A DNA stretch of 64,000 bases from JBDUDK01 sp040002995 (GCA_040002995.1 JBDUDK010000048.1:15144-79143); one strand, 5' to 3'. Shown: positions 35,901 through 44,681, counted from the first letter of the stretch. A program made the numbers and translations. The notes: a model not told the origin generated them from the letters alone.

Positions 35901-37250
35901 CGCCGACAGCCGCGCGGCCACCTGTTTCCAATAGGAGGGAACCTGCTCCGGTTGCCGTTGGGCGCTGACCACCAGACCACCCGTAACGAGCGCTGGAAGG
36001 TTGACGGCAACGATGACGACGCTGACCCCTAGCAGGGGACGGTGCCAGCGGGGAACGGCGCGCCCCAATGCCGTCACGCCGGCACCGAGCAGTCCGGCGA
36101 GTCCGAGCGCGAGGAGGGGCACCGCACGCGGGGTGCTGCGCAGCGCGAGCCCCGACGACGTGGTGGAAAAGCGTTCCCACACCCACTGATAGAGCGAGGG
36201 GATGCTCCACCGATGTCCACCGACCGAGACCACCACGCCGATGACAACGAGCCAGACCAGGAACACGCGGTGGCGCCAGCGTGTGCAAACGGCTGATGCC
36301 ACCGCGAGTATCGGCACGGCGAAGCTCGCGGCGATGACCCAGACGTGACTCACGTAGGCGCGGCTCTGCGGCGTGAACGGAAAGAACAGTTCACGGCCGT
36401 AGAAGTACCAGTAGCCGAGTTGGCGGATCGTCTCGACCGCTGTCGATGTGCCGGCGACGGTGTGGGGCGTTTCCGTGTAGCGCAGAACGTCGACGCCGTA
36501 GCGTCCCTGAACCAGGAGGCCGGCGATCCACCAGAGCGATACGCCGAGCGAGAGCAGACCGATGCGGCCGACGGCGGCGAGCGCGCGACGCCACGGCACG
36601 CTCCGGACGACGAAGATCTCATACGGAAGCCACGCGAGCGGACCGAGGGCGACGAAGACAAGAGAGCTGGCGTTGATCGAACCGACGAGCAGTAACACCA
36701 GCGCGAAGCCCGCGGGCCAGCGCCAACCGCCCCTCCGAATCGCGTGCGACGTGAGCACGATGAACCAGGGGAGCGCGGCCCACGCGCCGAGCAGTACCGA
36801 GTGCCGCGCGACGTAGGGCACCACGTAGGGCGACAGTTGATAGGTCAGCGCGGCGACGAATCGCCCGCCGGTGCCGATGTCGGCGCGATCGGGATCGAGC
36901 AGTCGAAACAGCGCGAGCACACCGAGGCCGGCGCAGAAGAAGGTCGTGCCCCACCACAGACGCTGCGCGATCCATGTCGGCATCCCGGCGTGGGCCATCA
37001 GCCAGTAGTACGGGCCCATCGGGAACAGGTAACCAATGTTCTGGTGGGGCACCGTGCCCGCGGCCACCGTCGGATCCCACAGGTGAATCGCGCGCTGCAG
37101 AAGCCGGCCGGGATTGAGATACAGATAGGTCTTGGTGTCAGCGGCGAGGGCGCCGGGCGCGCTGAAGAACGGCGGTACGAAGGCCACGAGACCCAGCAGA
37201 AAAGCGGACCGTGCATCGCGCGACCGCAGGGTCAACGGACGCAACGGCAC
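32937..37250 (-). CDS. aftD: AftD-like alpha-(1->3)-arabinofuranosyltransferase
   Basis: This 1437-residue protein is close to mycobacterial AftD in length. The N-terminal GT-C part (about 13 spans to residue 430) opens with DTKTYLYLNPGRLLQRAIHL and HQNIGYLFPMGPYYWLMAH, which I recognise as AftD/DUF3367 signature sequence. A very large outside region follows with at least two discoidin-like carbohydrate-binding modules (NALDGDPLTDWRVIRF near residue 740 and FDGDATTAWQPIFQSPQTWV near 965), and the C-terminus has more membrane spans. AftD adds alpha-1,3 branches to arabinan using decaprenyl-phospho-arabinose. The GTG start follows GTAGGAA, with a TAGTGT box 8 nt upstream. It is the first gene of the six-gene operon. 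Confidence 0.9.
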   Translation of the reverse strand: MPLRPLTLRSRDARSAFLLGLVAFVPPFFSAPGALAADTKTYLYLNPGRLLQRAIHLWDPTVAAGTVPHQNIGYLFPMGPYYWLMAHAGMPTWIAQRLWWGTTFFCAGLGVLALFRLLDPDRADIGTGGRFVAALTYQLSPYVVPYVARHSVLLGAWAALPWFIVLTSHAIRRGGWRWPAGFALVLLLVGSINASSLVFVALGPLAWLPYEIFVVRSVPWRRALAAVGRIGLLSLGVSLWWIAGLLVQGRYGVDVLRYTETPHTVAGTSTAVETIRQLGYWYFYGRELFFPFTPQSRAYVSHVWVIAASFAVPILAVASAVCTRWRHRVFLVWLVVIGVVVSVGGHRWSIPSLYQWVWERFSTTSSGLALRSTPRAVPLLALGLAGLLGAGVTALGRAVPRWHRPLLGVSVVIVAVNLPALVTGGLVVSAQRQPEQVPSYWKQVAARLSAKEDGTRALVLPGTDFAAYRWGFTLEPILPGLTDRPTLQRETVPYGGLGTVDLLAALDRRLQENVLDPNAIAPIARRLAVGDIVAQSDLAYERYRTTRPEPLDKILGAAPGLAPAELFGTPTRNEPATGPLLDERTLGDPRSTAAAAPVSVRAVDDAVPIVRAETGPAVIIDGNGEGAVDAATVGLLDRSGPMLYAGSLSTSDLSAARDADLVITDSNRDRPRGWGNLRDVYGATRVEGQKPLKVDLSDVALNLFGSRGPDVQSHAVVTGVSSVQATHEGQPLWYTPEDRAVNALDGDPLTDWRVIRFSKPKGERLIVTLDNPVTTDHVTLLQTITNPRSPITKVKLHFDNGPNVDVALGDASLAEPGQTVTFPSRTFRRLELELIDSVTTSDLGFAEVTIPGVRAEDLIAVPNDLTAATAATALDHRLFIVLNRERSDPADAWRRDEERTLAREFSVAAGRAFSVAPQIHLAPRAPDDVVDRALGYPDAAHGGLTLTSSGHLPGSFGARARSAFDGDATTAWQPIFQSPQTWVQADLPASVTFDHLDLQLVTDARHSVPTQIVVDTANGQRRVVDVPPLIDDGGHPNATTPVTVRFPALTASAVRITVSAIRPVTTVPNGGHDQIALPVGIAEVGLPGVQSPPAPAELPSRCVDDLLTVDGGALSFQVSGRVSDALAGRDLTVSSCNSDALSLASGPHTLRTAPGDAEGLDVDRVLLASDRGGDPVPLTSAGTVSTPAGPPVPRVRVIDSHATSFDLAVTGASGPFWLVLGQSENAGWHATVRGAAGQRQPRLIDGYANGWHLTPTGSGVITVHLEWTPQRDVWVVLVISLVSTVVCLALVTLKRTRRPRQPVSATSPTNTLVAPWTGLGTLPPVVALAVALGGALLLPPVAALIAAAIVLVARGRLRTVLGPAPPLLLALVGGGVVAGQLLFAPEAGYGWPGLFDPLDPLVWVAVALLVVAVHVPGSASNGFVTSARTRPMEERHD

Positions 37251-37307
37251 GATTTCCTACACTAAAGCGCCGGTACCCAGGCCAGGGGTAGCCCCGACAG
37301 GACGGCG
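37251..37307. promoter_or_regulatory. Divergent promoter region of the AftD operon and GT-C pair
   Basis: This 57 bp gap separates the divergent AftD-like and GT39-type genes. TAGTGT (37259-37264, minus strand) is a plausible -10 box for the AftD operon. No clear -10 or -35 element stands out for the plus strand; an AGGA ribosome-binding site precedes the ATG at 37308. Confidence 0.45.
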
Positions 37308-38825
37308 ATGCCCATCGAACCAGCGGCACCGGGTGCCGAACCTGCTCTACCGAACGGCCTCGTGGTGCTCGCCGTCGTCGTGTCGTGCCTCGGCATCGTC
37401 GGACGTTTCGTGGTCCACCGAGGACTCTGGCTCGACGAGGCACTCGGCGTGAACATCGCCCGCCTCCCGGTGGGCTCGATGACGTCGGCGTTGCGTCACG
37501 ACGGACATCCACCGCTCTCGTATGTCGCGCTGCACGGTTGGATGGCGTGGTTCGGTACCGGTGACGTCGCCGTGAGGGCGTTCTCCGGGGTGATCAGTGT
37601 CGCCACCTTGCCGCTTGCCTACGTCGCGGGCCGCCGGCTCGGGGGCCAGCGGGTGGCGTGGATCAGCGTCGCGCTCGTCGCGGCGTCGCCCTTCGCGGCG
37701 CGCTACGCAACCGAGGCCCGCATGTACGCGCTTGTGTCGTTTTTGGCCCTTGCTGCCTGGCTGGCGGTCGACAGCGCGCGGCGCCAGCCGAGGCTGCCCC
37801 GACTCGCCCTCGTGAGCGCGATCGTCGCCGCCCTGCTCTGGACGCACTATTGGGGCGGATGGCTCGTGCTCGCGGGCGCGCTGCTGCTCGCGTGGGAGGC
37901 ACGACACCCCGGTCGCCGCGCCGCGGCCACTCGCGTTCTGATCGCCGTCGGCGTCGGCGTTGTCGCCTTTCTCCCCTGGCTTCCGGTAGTGATCGACCAA
38001 GTGCGGAACACGGGAACGCCGTGGGGCCGCACCCGCTCCCCGTTCGCGATCGCGGCGGTCACCGTCAACGCGCTCGGAGGTACGCCCGATACCGACCACG
38101 GTGCCCGCATGTTTGAAGGTGAGGTCTATGGCATTGCCCTCGTCGTCCTCATCGTGCTCGGCACGATCGGCGTCAACCGTTGGGCCGCGCGACGCCCCAC
38201 GGCGCTCGCCTCATTGACCATCGCGCTGGGCGGCCTCGGATGCGTGCTCAGCGCCACCGCGTTCGCGTCACGGTACGCGGCGGTCGCCGCGCCCTTCTTT
38301 GTTCTCGCGGCTGCTGTCGCGTTGGCGGGGTTTTCCGACCGGGTCGCGTGGGTGGGCGTGGCCGCGGCCTTGGCATTCGGCGCCTTGTTCACGGCCCGAA
38401 ACATCCGCGAGCCGAGGAGCCAACTACCCGACCTCGTGGCCATCGTCAACGCCCGCGCCGCCGCCGGTGATGTCGTCGTCTACTGCCCGGACCAGCTCGG
38501 ACCGGCCGGCAGTCGGGGGCTGCGCGCCGATCTGGTCGGTCTTGCGTACCCGACGCTCGGCGATCCCCGTTTCGTCGACTGGCGGGACTATGAAGATCGC
38601 AACGCACGGACCGATCCACTGGGAGTCGCCACGACGGTGCTCGACCGCGCCGCCGGTCACGACATCTGGCTGATGTCGCGCGGCGGGTATCGCACGTTCG
38701 GAGATCAATGTGAGCGACTCCAGGGCGCTCTCGAAACGGCCCGGCCGCACGAGCTCGTGCAGGCAGCGGGCGCGGTCGATGCCACGCTGGAGCTGGCGGC
38801 GCTCGAGCGCCTTGCCCATTCATGA
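37308..38825 (+). CDS. GT39-type membrane glycosyltransferase
   Basis: This 505-residue GT-C protein has about ten spans. The first outside loop carries the catalytic acidic motif GLWLDEALGVNIARLP and then HDGHPPLSYVALHGWM, typical of GT39/ArnT-related mannosyl or arabinosyl transferases. YATEARMYALVSFLALAAW follows. A C-terminal soluble portion of about 130 residues (LPDLVAIVNARAAAGDVVVY) faces outside. It is divergent from the AftD-like gene and overlaps the PIG-V-like gene by 4 bp, so both probably feed the same surface glycan. Donor is likely a polyprenyl-phosphate sugar (inference). Confidence 0.87.
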   Translation: MPIEPAAPGAEPALPNGLVVLAVVVSCLGIVGRFVVHRGLWLDEALGVNIARLPVGSMTSALRHDGHPPLSYVALHGWMAWFGTGDVAVRAFSGVISVATLPLAYVAGRRLGGQRVAWISVALVAASPFAARYATEARMYALVSFLALAAWLAVDSARRQPRLPRLALVSAIVAALLWTHYWGGWLVLAGALLLAWEARHPGRRAAATRVLIAVGVGVVAFLPWLPVVIDQVRNTGTPWGRTRSPFAIAAVTVNALGGTPDTDHGARMFEGEVYGIALVVLIVLGTIGVNRWAARRPTALASLTIALGGLGCVLSATAFASRYAAVAAPFFVLAAAVALAGFSDRVAWVGVAAALAFGALFTARNIREPRSQLPDLVAIVNARAAAGDVVVYCPDQLGPAGSRGLRADLVGLAYPTLGDPRFVDWRDYEDRNARTDPLGVATTVLDRAAGHDIWLMSRGGYRTFGDQCERLQGALETARPHELVQAAGAVDATLELAALERLAHS

Positions 38826-39931
38826 GCGAGGCGGGATTGCCGGCGGTTCGCGAATCGCTGCGGGTCGCCGCGGCGCCGTGGCTCGCGGCGCGTGTTCTCG
38901 TCGTCGCGGGCTGGGTGATCGCCGCGAACCTCGTCGGCACTCGATTCGTCGAGGGCCGGCCCGAGCAGCTGCGCCAGGGCCTTTTCATGTGGGACGGCTC
39001 CTGGTATCGGGATTTGGCCACCTACGGCTACCACTCCGCGCCGCGAGAGGGGTTCCGCTTCTTCCCGCTCTTCCCGTGGCTCGGGCGCATCATCGGAGCG
39101 TTGCCGCTCGTACCGACGTCGTGGGTCCTCGTTGGGATCGCGAACGCCGGCGCGCTCGTGGCCGGTGTCTTGATCCACCGGCTCACGTTGCTCGAGACGG
39201 GTGATATCCGTACCGCTCAGCGCGCGGTGTGGATGTTTGCGCTGTTTCCGGGCGCGTTCACGATGGTGTTCGCCTACGCCGAGGGGTTCTTTCTCGCGCT
39301 GGCCCTCGGCGTCTTCCTCGCGCTGCGCCGCGGTCGTTTCGGACTCGCCGCCGCACTCGGACTGCTCGCGGCGCTCTGCCGGCCAACGGGTGTCCTGCTC
39401 GTCTTCCCGGCCGTCGTCGAGTTGGCCCGTTCATGGAGAGCGATCCGCTCGCGCGTGGCGGGCGTTGCGGCCGTGCTCGCGCCCGCCGTGGGCGGCGGGC
39501 TGGTCTTGATTCATTCTCGGCTGGTCGGCAAGGCGTGGGACGACCCGGTGCAGGCACAGAGAGAGTTGCGGCACGCGACCGTTTTTCCTCTCGTGCGCAT
39601 CGCTCGGGCCGTGGGCGACTTGTTCGGACCGGAGCGCTCCGGTGACGGACTGCACGCGTTCGCGGCGGTGAGTCTCGTCGTTGCGTTGGTGCTGTGCGCG
39701 CGATGGCTGCCGGCGTCGTCGACGGCGTACGTCGGGACCGCGGCGCTCCTGTTCTTGTCGGCCGACAACCTGAACTCGCTCGAGCGTTACACGCTGAACG
39801 CCGTGCCCGTCGTGATCGTGGTCGCGCTCTTGTGTCGCCGGCGCTGGTTGGAGTGGTCGATGTTCGCCGTGATGGGCGGAGCCTTCATCGGCCTCACGAC
39901 GGCGAGCCTCTTAGGCGCCTACGTCCCCTAG
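38822..39931 (+). CDS. PIG-V-like mannosyltransferase family protein
   Basis: This 369-residue protein has about nine hydrophobic spans. GT-C features resemble the PIG-V/GPI mannosyltransferase II group: MWDGSWYRDLATYGY in the first loop, FRFFPLFPWLGRIIG, and AYAEGFFLALALGVFLALRRGR followed by CRPTGVLLVFPAVVEL. Eukaryotic relatives add the second mannose to GPI; bacterial ones are involved in envelope mannosylation. It starts within the stop of the previous gene (ATGA). It ends the plus-strand glycan pair, facing a convergent DNA glycosylase gene. Confidence 0.87.
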   Translation: MSEAGLPAVRESLRVAAAPWLAARVLVVAGWVIAANLVGTRFVEGRPEQLRQGLFMWDGSWYRDLATYGYHSAPREGFRFFPLFPWLGRIIGALPLVPTSWVLVGIANAGALVAGVLIHRLTLLETGDIRTAQRAVWMFALFPGAFTMVFAYAEGFFLALALGVFLALRRGRFGLAAALGLLAALCRPTGVLLVFPAVVELARSWRAIRSRVAGVAAVLAPAVGGGLVLIHSRLVGKAWDDPVQAQRELRHATVFPLVRIARAVGDLFGPERSGDGLHAFAAVSLVVALVLCARWLPASSTAYVGTAALLFLSADNLNSLERYTLNAVPVVIVVALLCRRRWLEWSMFAVMGGAFIGLTTASLLGAYVP

Positions 39932-39957
39932 CAACCGCTGCACCTCCCACCGAAAAC

Positions 39958-39971
39958 GAAATCTCGAAACG
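39958..39971 (+). repeat. AAACCTCGAAACG-type motif (variant)
   Basis: GAAATCTCGAAACG in the 68 bp convergent gap after the PIG-V-like gene differs by one base from the motif cluster at 61051-61156. It may be related or coincidental. Confidence 0.3.
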
Positions 39972-39999
39972 CGTGTTCAGGTTTTGTAGCCCCCAGTCC

Positions 40000-40848
40000 C
40001 TAGCGGCGGGCGTTCGGTTCGAGGCGGCGGTACGGCGCGCGGCGCGGTGGGCCAAGGCTGCCTTCGACCAAGAGCCGGATCACGCGGGCGCGATGACCGG
40101 CGTAGGGCTCGAGCAACTCCAGCATGCGCGCGTCGTCTCCGCCGCGCTCACCGGCGAGCACCCATGCCACGAGAGCGGGTAGATGAAGATCACCGACGGC
40201 GACTGCGTCGACATCACCGAGCGCCTTGACGCGCACGTGCGCGACGCTCCACGGGCCCACTCCCGGTAGCACTCCAAGGCGGTCGTTGGCCGTAAGCGTG
40301 TCGAGACGGCTCTCGACGCGAGCGACACGGCTGATGGTGGACGCGCGGCCGCGCTCCACTCCGTGCGGGTGCAGGGTGTAGTAGGGGAGTGCCGCAAGAC
40401 GTGCGCCGCTCGGAGCGGTCATGAGGCCTATGTCGGGACCAGGGGCGCGAGTGCCGAACGCGCGGGTGATCGACGCCCATGACCGCAACGCCTCAACGGT
40501 CGTGACCCGCTGCCCGAGCACTGCCTGCACGAGCGCGTTGAACACCGACCCCGTCGCGCCGAGACGAGGCACCCCGCGCCGCCGGGCGGCGGCGGCCAAC
40601 GCAGGGTGTAGCGGCTTGAATGTGGACGGGTCGTCTCCGCTACCGGTCAGGGCGTCGACGCGGGCGAGCAGATGGTCGGCCCCAGGTCCCCACGCCGAGG
40701 GGGAGCCGTCATCGGTGAGCGGTATCGCGATTGTCGCTGGTCCGCCGGCGGTGTGCGTGCTCCACCACCAACGGCCGTCGGCCACCGCGGTCGTCGGGTC
40801 GCCTGGCCCGAACCGGAGCCGGCCGAGGACACGGGCACGCGTGGGCAC
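40000..40848 (-). CDS. DNA-3-methyladenine glycosylase (HhH-GPD, AlkA-like)
   Basis: This 282-residue base-excision repair protein has a helix-hairpin-helix GVLPGVGPWSVAHVRVKALG and the catalytic Asp downstream in VAVGDLHLP, as in the actinobacterial AlkA-like group. FNALVQAVLGQRVTTVEA starts the HhH-GPD core. It would remove alkylated bases such as 3-methyladenine. The N-terminal 80 residues look like the AlkA-type accessory domain. The GTG at 40848 has a TAGGGT box exactly 6 nt upstream and no ribosome-binding site. It is divergent from an enoyl-CoA hydratase gene. Confidence 0.88.
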   Translation of the reverse strand: MPTRARVLGRLRFGPGDPTTAVADGRWWWSTHTAGGPATIAIPLTDDGSPSAWGPGADHLLARVDALTGSGDDPSTFKPLHPALAAAARRRGVPRLGATGSVFNALVQAVLGQRVTTVEALRSWASITRAFGTRAPGPDIGLMTAPSGARLAALPYYTLHPHGVERGRASTISRVARVESRLDTLTANDRLGVLPGVGPWSVAHVRVKALGDVDAVAVGDLHLPALVAWVLAGERGGDDARMLELLEPYAGHRARVIRLLVEGSLGPPRRAPYRRLEPNARR

Positions 40849-40854
40849 GAACGC

Positions 40855-40860
40855 ACCCTA
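40855..40860 (-). promoter_or_regulatory. Putative -10 box, leaderless start of DNA glycosylase gene
   Basis: TAGGGT on the minus strand lies 6 nt before the GTG at 40848; there is no ribosome-binding site. Confidence 0.55.
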
Positions 40861-40933
40861 GGACCGGCGCAGTCTCCGGATGAGCCGTAACGAACCGAAC
40901 CCGACTCGGCCGCTTGCCTGGAACAATGACCCC

Positions 40934-41737
40934 ATGGCCACCGTCGAAGTCGACCATCCCCGCGATGGTGTCACCCGGATCACGCTCAACCGCCCCGGCA
41001 AGCTCAACGCCATGACCACCGAACTCGTGAGCGAGCTGCACGGCGCGCTTGACGCGATCGCCGCCGACGGTTCGTGTCGCGTCGTCGTGCTCACGGGGGC
41101 GGGCCGCGGGTTTTGCGCCGGTCTCGACCTCGGGGGCTACGGAACCGCGCCGCACAGCGAAAATCTCGGGCGCACCCAAGCTGGTCTAGCCGTGCAGAAG
41201 CACATCGCGTCGCTCATCCCGCACCTGCGCTCGCTCGCGCAACCCGTCATCGCGGCGGTGAACGGGCCCGCTTCAGGCGGCGGTTTCGCCCTCGTGCTCG
41301 GATGCGACATCCGCATTGCCGCGGAGTCGGCCCGCTTCAACGCGGCGTTCATCCGCATCGGCCTGTCGGCGTGCGACATTGGCACGTCGTGGTTGCTCCC
41401 TCGCCTCGTTGGCGCGGCGCGGGCCCATGAACTCATGCTCACGGGCCGCCTCTTCTCGGCCGACGAGGCGGCGCGCATCGGTCTAGTCACCGAGGTCGTC
41501 CCCGACGACGCGCTCCTTGACGCGTGTCTCGTCAAGGCCGATCAGATCATGGCGAACACGCCCTTCGGTGTGGCCATGACGAAGGAGGGCATGTGGTCCG
41601 CCCTCGAAATCCCGGGGCTGCAGGCGGCTATCGACCTCGAGAACCGCCAGCAGATCATGGTGTCGGCTACTGCTGATCACGTTGAGGCGCTGCACGCCTT
41701 TCTCGAAAAGCGACCGCCCAAGTACGTCAACGGATGA
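40934..41737 (+). CDS. Enoyl-CoA hydratase/isomerase family protein
   Basis: This 267-residue crotonase has TLNRPGKLNAMTTEL, the oxyanion-hole segments GRGFCAGLDLGGYG and NGPASGGGFALVLGCDIRIA, and GLSACDIGTSWLLPRLVG, in which the glutamates of classical hydratases are not both present, so isomerase or other activity is possible. The ATG at 40934 gives the expected N-terminus (MATVEVDHP), with AACAAT 6 nt upstream resembling a leaderless promoter; an ATG at 40880 is the alternative. The 3' end (EKRPPKYVNG and stop) is duplicated at 46082-46116 beyond the next two genes. Confidence 0.9.
   Translation: MATVEVDHPRDGVTRITLNRPGKLNAMTTELVSELHGALDAIAADGSCRVVVLTGAGRGFCAGLDLGGYGTAPHSENLGRTQAGLAVQKHIASLIPHLRSLAQPVIAAVNGPASGGGFALVLGCDIRIAAESARFNAAFIRIGLSACDIGTSWLLPRLVGAARAHELMLTGRLFSADEAARIGLVTEVVPDDALLDACLVKADQIMANTPFGVAMTKEGMWSALEIPGLQAAIDLENRQQIMVSATADHVEALHAFLEKRPPKYVNG
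41703..41737 (+). repeat. Direct repeat, left copy: 3' end of enoyl-CoA hydratase gene
   Basis: These last 35 bp of the hydratase gene match 46082-46116 at 32 positions. The two copies bound a 4.3 kb segment with the BTAD regulator and flavoenzyme. Confidence 0.9.
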
Positions 41738-44612
41738 CCTCGATCGCCTCGAGAGCGACGTCGATGACGGCTCCACCGTCCAGCTTTGCACCGGCCGCCG
41801 TCAGCTGCTCGAAGGCCTCATCCCCGAGGGCCGTCCGCAAAACGTGTTCGGTTGCTCGCAGCATCGACGCGTCCGCCCCGTACGCCGGCGCCCCCAGCGG
41901 CGAACTCTGCTGAGCACCGAGTAAAAGCGACGCCGCTTCGTACTGCTGCAGATCGGCCAGAAGGGCGATTAACGAACGGAGGGTGACCCACTGCGGAGTC
42001 CACACTCCGTCCGCATGCCAGTGCCGGATCACCCCCGCGTAGTGCTCGAGAGCGTGGACGGGATCACGTCCTCGTCCGAGCAAGGCGGCGAGGGCGACGC
42101 GTGCGAGGCCCCCGAGGAAGGTGCTGCCGACTTCGTCGGCCCGACTCATCGCCTCACGCAACGAGCGCTCTGCGGCCGCGGGATCAACCGCAGCGAGTAC
42201 CTCGCCGTCAACGAACGCCGCGAACGCCAGTGCCGAAGGCGCGTCGGATTGATCGGCCAGCGCTCGCAGACGCTGTCGAGATTCTTGGTCGGGCGGTCGC
42301 GTCTTGTCCTGGTAGTACGAGGCGAGCACGCCGCTACCGAGGTTCCACACCGCTTGGAAGAGGTCGCCAGCTTCCAACGCGAACTCAGCGGCCTCGGCGT
42401 AGAGCGACACGGCTGCACTCGTTTCGCCGCCGAGCAGCGCGAGCTCTGCGGTCGTCTCGATGGCAAATCGTCGGTCGAGTGGCGAGTCACAGACGACGAG
42501 TGCGGCGGCGCGCTCGGCCGACTCCGCGGCGCGGAGATCGCCGCGCTGCCATGCGCCCGCCGCGACGATGGCCCAACCCGCGGCCAGGTCAGAGGTCGTG
42601 TCAAGAGAGGCCGCTGCTGCGACAGAGCTTTCCGCCCATCGAAAGAGTTCTGTCGCTCCCCGGGTCAGCGCGAAGCCGCGTAGGCAACAGGTCAGCCGGA
42701 GGGCAGCGGCGGGATCCGATTCCAAGAGCCAGGCATGCGCGGCGCGGACGTCGTCGAGGTGTGCCACGAGGCGCCGGGCGACCAAATCCTCGCGCGCGCT
42801 ACTCATGGCGTTGTTCATCTCCACGGCCAGATCGATCGCGAAGGCAGCGTGCCGGCGGCGAGCATCCGCCAGTTCTCCGCGAGTCTCGAGGTGATCCAGC
42901 GCGTAGGTCCGCAGTGTGTCCAGTAGGACAAAGGCGGTCGTGTTGGGCGTGCGCCGCCTCGCCACAAGCGACTGATCGACGAGGTCGAGCAGCGTCGTGA
43001 GATCGCGAGGATCATTTGTGCCGGCCACCGCGAGCGCCGCTTCGACGTCGAAGTCTCCGGCGAACACGGCAAGGTGCTCGAACATGCGGCGCGCACGCGC
43101 CTCGAGCACGTCGTAGGACCAGTCGACCATTGCTCGAAGGGAGCGATGCCTTGGGTGGTGACGCGGACCACCAGTCAGCAGTGCGTAGCGATCGGCGAGA
43201 CGGTCGAGAAGAGACGGGAGCGGGAATGACCGCACCCGGACCGCGGCCAGTTCAATCGCGAGTGGTAGGCCATCGAGACGTCGGCAGATCTCGAGAGAGA
43301 GGAGGAGATCGTCGTCGGTCAATACGACCGTGGGATCCGCGGCCTGCACGCGGTCGATTAACAGCAACACTGCCGCGCTCCGAACGTCCGCGGTCGAGAG
43401 CGGCTCCACGTCCCACACCCGCTCAGAGGCAATGGACAGGCGCTCCCTTGAGGTGGCAACGATGTCGACGTCGTCCGCGTGCGTGATCAGGCGATCAATG
43501 AATCCGCCGACTACCTCGAGATGGTGCTCACAGCCGTCGAGAACCAGTAACAGGCGCCTCAACGCGAGCGCGGCGAGCAGGCTGCTTTCCAGCGGCTGAC
43601 CCGATCGCTCCTCGGCCCCCACCGCTGACGCGATCGTGGGCAGCACGACGTGGGGACTCACACATGCCGCTAGGTCCACCACGACTACGCCGTCTTCGTA
43701 TCGGGAGGCCACGTAGCGGCCCAGCTCAAGCGCAAGGCGTGTCTTGCCCACGCCTCCCGTCCCGCAGAGGGTGACCACTCGGCCATCGGCGAGCAATGCC
43801 GCACATCGCTCAAGGTCGTCTTGTCGTCCCACGAGCGCGTTGGCCGCGAGCGAACGCGGAAGGACCAAACCCACAGGTCGGGCGGGTTCGAGCGTGTGAA
43901 AGAGAATGTCCTGCTCCAACTGACGTAGTAGCGGTCCGGGCTCGAGACCGCGTTCCTCAGCCAGCCGGTGACGCCAGAGGGCGTACTTTCGCAACGCGTC
44001 GGCGTGCCGGCCCGAGGTGTAGAGCGCGCGCATCAACGACGCCCTCACTCCTTCGTGCTCAGGGTGCTCCTCGATCAACCGCTCAAGCTCCGTCGCGCCC
44101 TCGGTCGCGCGACCGAGCGCCACGAGGGCGTCGCCTCGCCGCCACCGGGCGAGGAGGTGCAACTCGTCGAGCTCGGCTAGCCAAGGCCGAAACTCCTCGA
44201 CATCGACGAACTCGTCGATCGGCCTCCCGCGCCAAAGGGCCAGAGCCCCCTCGAGCGCCGTCAGCCGGTCGGCATCTGACGAATCAGCGACGGCAACGAG
44301 GGTTCGGAAGCGCGAGACGTCGATGGAGTCCTCTGCTACCCGCAGCCGATAGCCCGTGCTCTCGGTCTCAATCAGTGCACCCTGCGCTCCCAGAGACCGG
44401 CGTAGGCGGCTCACCTGGGTGCGCAGTGCGGCCGCGGGGTCCGTTGGCAGGGTCGTCGCCCAAAGAAGCTCGACGAGGCGATCGGCGCTGACCACAAGGC
44501 CGGCCTCGAATACAAGCGCCGTGAGGACCAGCCGCTGGTTCCTACTCGCCAGCCGCAGGCGGCCTCCGTCACTCCACACCTCCAGCGGCCCGAGCAGGCG
44601 GACGTCGAGCAT
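41727..44612 (-). CDS. AfsR/BTAD-family transcriptional regulator with NTPase domain
   Basis: This 961-residue regulator has an OmpR-type winged-helix DNA-binding domain at residues 1-95 (LDVRLLGPLEVWSDGG, QVSRLRRSLG) and a bacterial transcriptional activation domain to about 245. An NB-ARC-like NTPase follows with Walker A GTGGVGKTRLAL (about 284-295), VVVDLAAC and LLVLDGCEHHLEV, and the C-terminal half is helical and TPR-like. Such large SARP proteins activate nearby biosynthetic or stress genes. The ATG at 44612 follows AGGAGG. It is divergent from the flavoenzyme gene; the shared gap holds heptamer repeats. The 3' end overlaps the hydratase gene by 11 bp. Confidence 0.9.
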   Translation of the reverse strand: MLDVRLLGPLEVWSDGGRLRLASRNQRLVLTALVFEAGLVVSADRLVELLWATTLPTDPAAALRTQVSRLRRSLGAQGALIETESTGYRLRVAEDSIDVSRFRTLVAVADSSDADRLTALEGALALWRGRPIDEFVDVEEFRPWLAELDELHLLARWRRGDALVALGRATEGATELERLIEEHPEHEGVRASLMRALYTSGRHADALRKYALWRHRLAEERGLEPGPLLRQLEQDILFHTLEPARPVGLVLPRSLAANALVGRQDDLERCAALLADGRVVTLCGTGGVGKTRLALELGRYVASRYEDGVVVVDLAACVSPHVVLPTIASAVGAEERSGQPLESSLLAALALRRLLLVLDGCEHHLEVVGGFIDRLITHADDVDIVATSRERLSIASERVWDVEPLSTADVRSAAVLLLIDRVQAADPTVVLTDDDLLLSLEICRRLDGLPLAIELAAVRVRSFPLPSLLDRLADRYALLTGGPRHHPRHRSLRAMVDWSYDVLEARARRMFEHLAVFAGDFDVEAALAVAGTNDPRDLTTLLDLVDQSLVARRRTPNTTAFVLLDTLRTYALDHLETRGELADARRRHAAFAIDLAVEMNNAMSSAREDLVARRLVAHLDDVRAAHAWLLESDPAAALRLTCCLRGFALTRGATELFRWAESSVAAAASLDTTSDLAAGWAIVAAGAWQRGDLRAAESAERAAALVVCDSPLDRRFAIETTAELALLGGETSAAVSLYAEAAEFALEAGDLFQAVWNLGSGVLASYYQDKTRPPDQESRQRLRALADQSDAPSALAFAAFVDGEVLAAVDPAAAERSLREAMSRADEVGSTFLGGLARVALAALLGRGRDPVHALEHYAGVIRHWHADGVWTPQWVTLRSLIALLADLQQYEAASLLLGAQQSSPLGAPAYGADASMLRATEHVLRTALGDEAFEQLTAAGAKLDGGAVIDVALEAIEVIR

Positions 44613-44653
44613 GATGGGCCTCCTATCGTCAGCCTGCCAGCTCCGCGGGGCCA

Positions 44654-44681
44654 GTGTCACTGGGTGACACGCGGGTGACAC
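44654..44681. promoter_or_regulatory. Putative SARP operator: GTGACAC repeats
   Basis: GTGACAC occurs at 44664-44670 and 44675-44681, giving heptamers separated by 4 bp (11 bp period). GTGTCAC at 44654-44660 forms a perfect inverted repeat with the first. SARP regulators are known to bind heptameric direct repeats with this period just before the -10 box; TATGCA begins 7 bp after the last heptamer, in the direction of the flavoenzyme gene. Confidence 0.65.
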
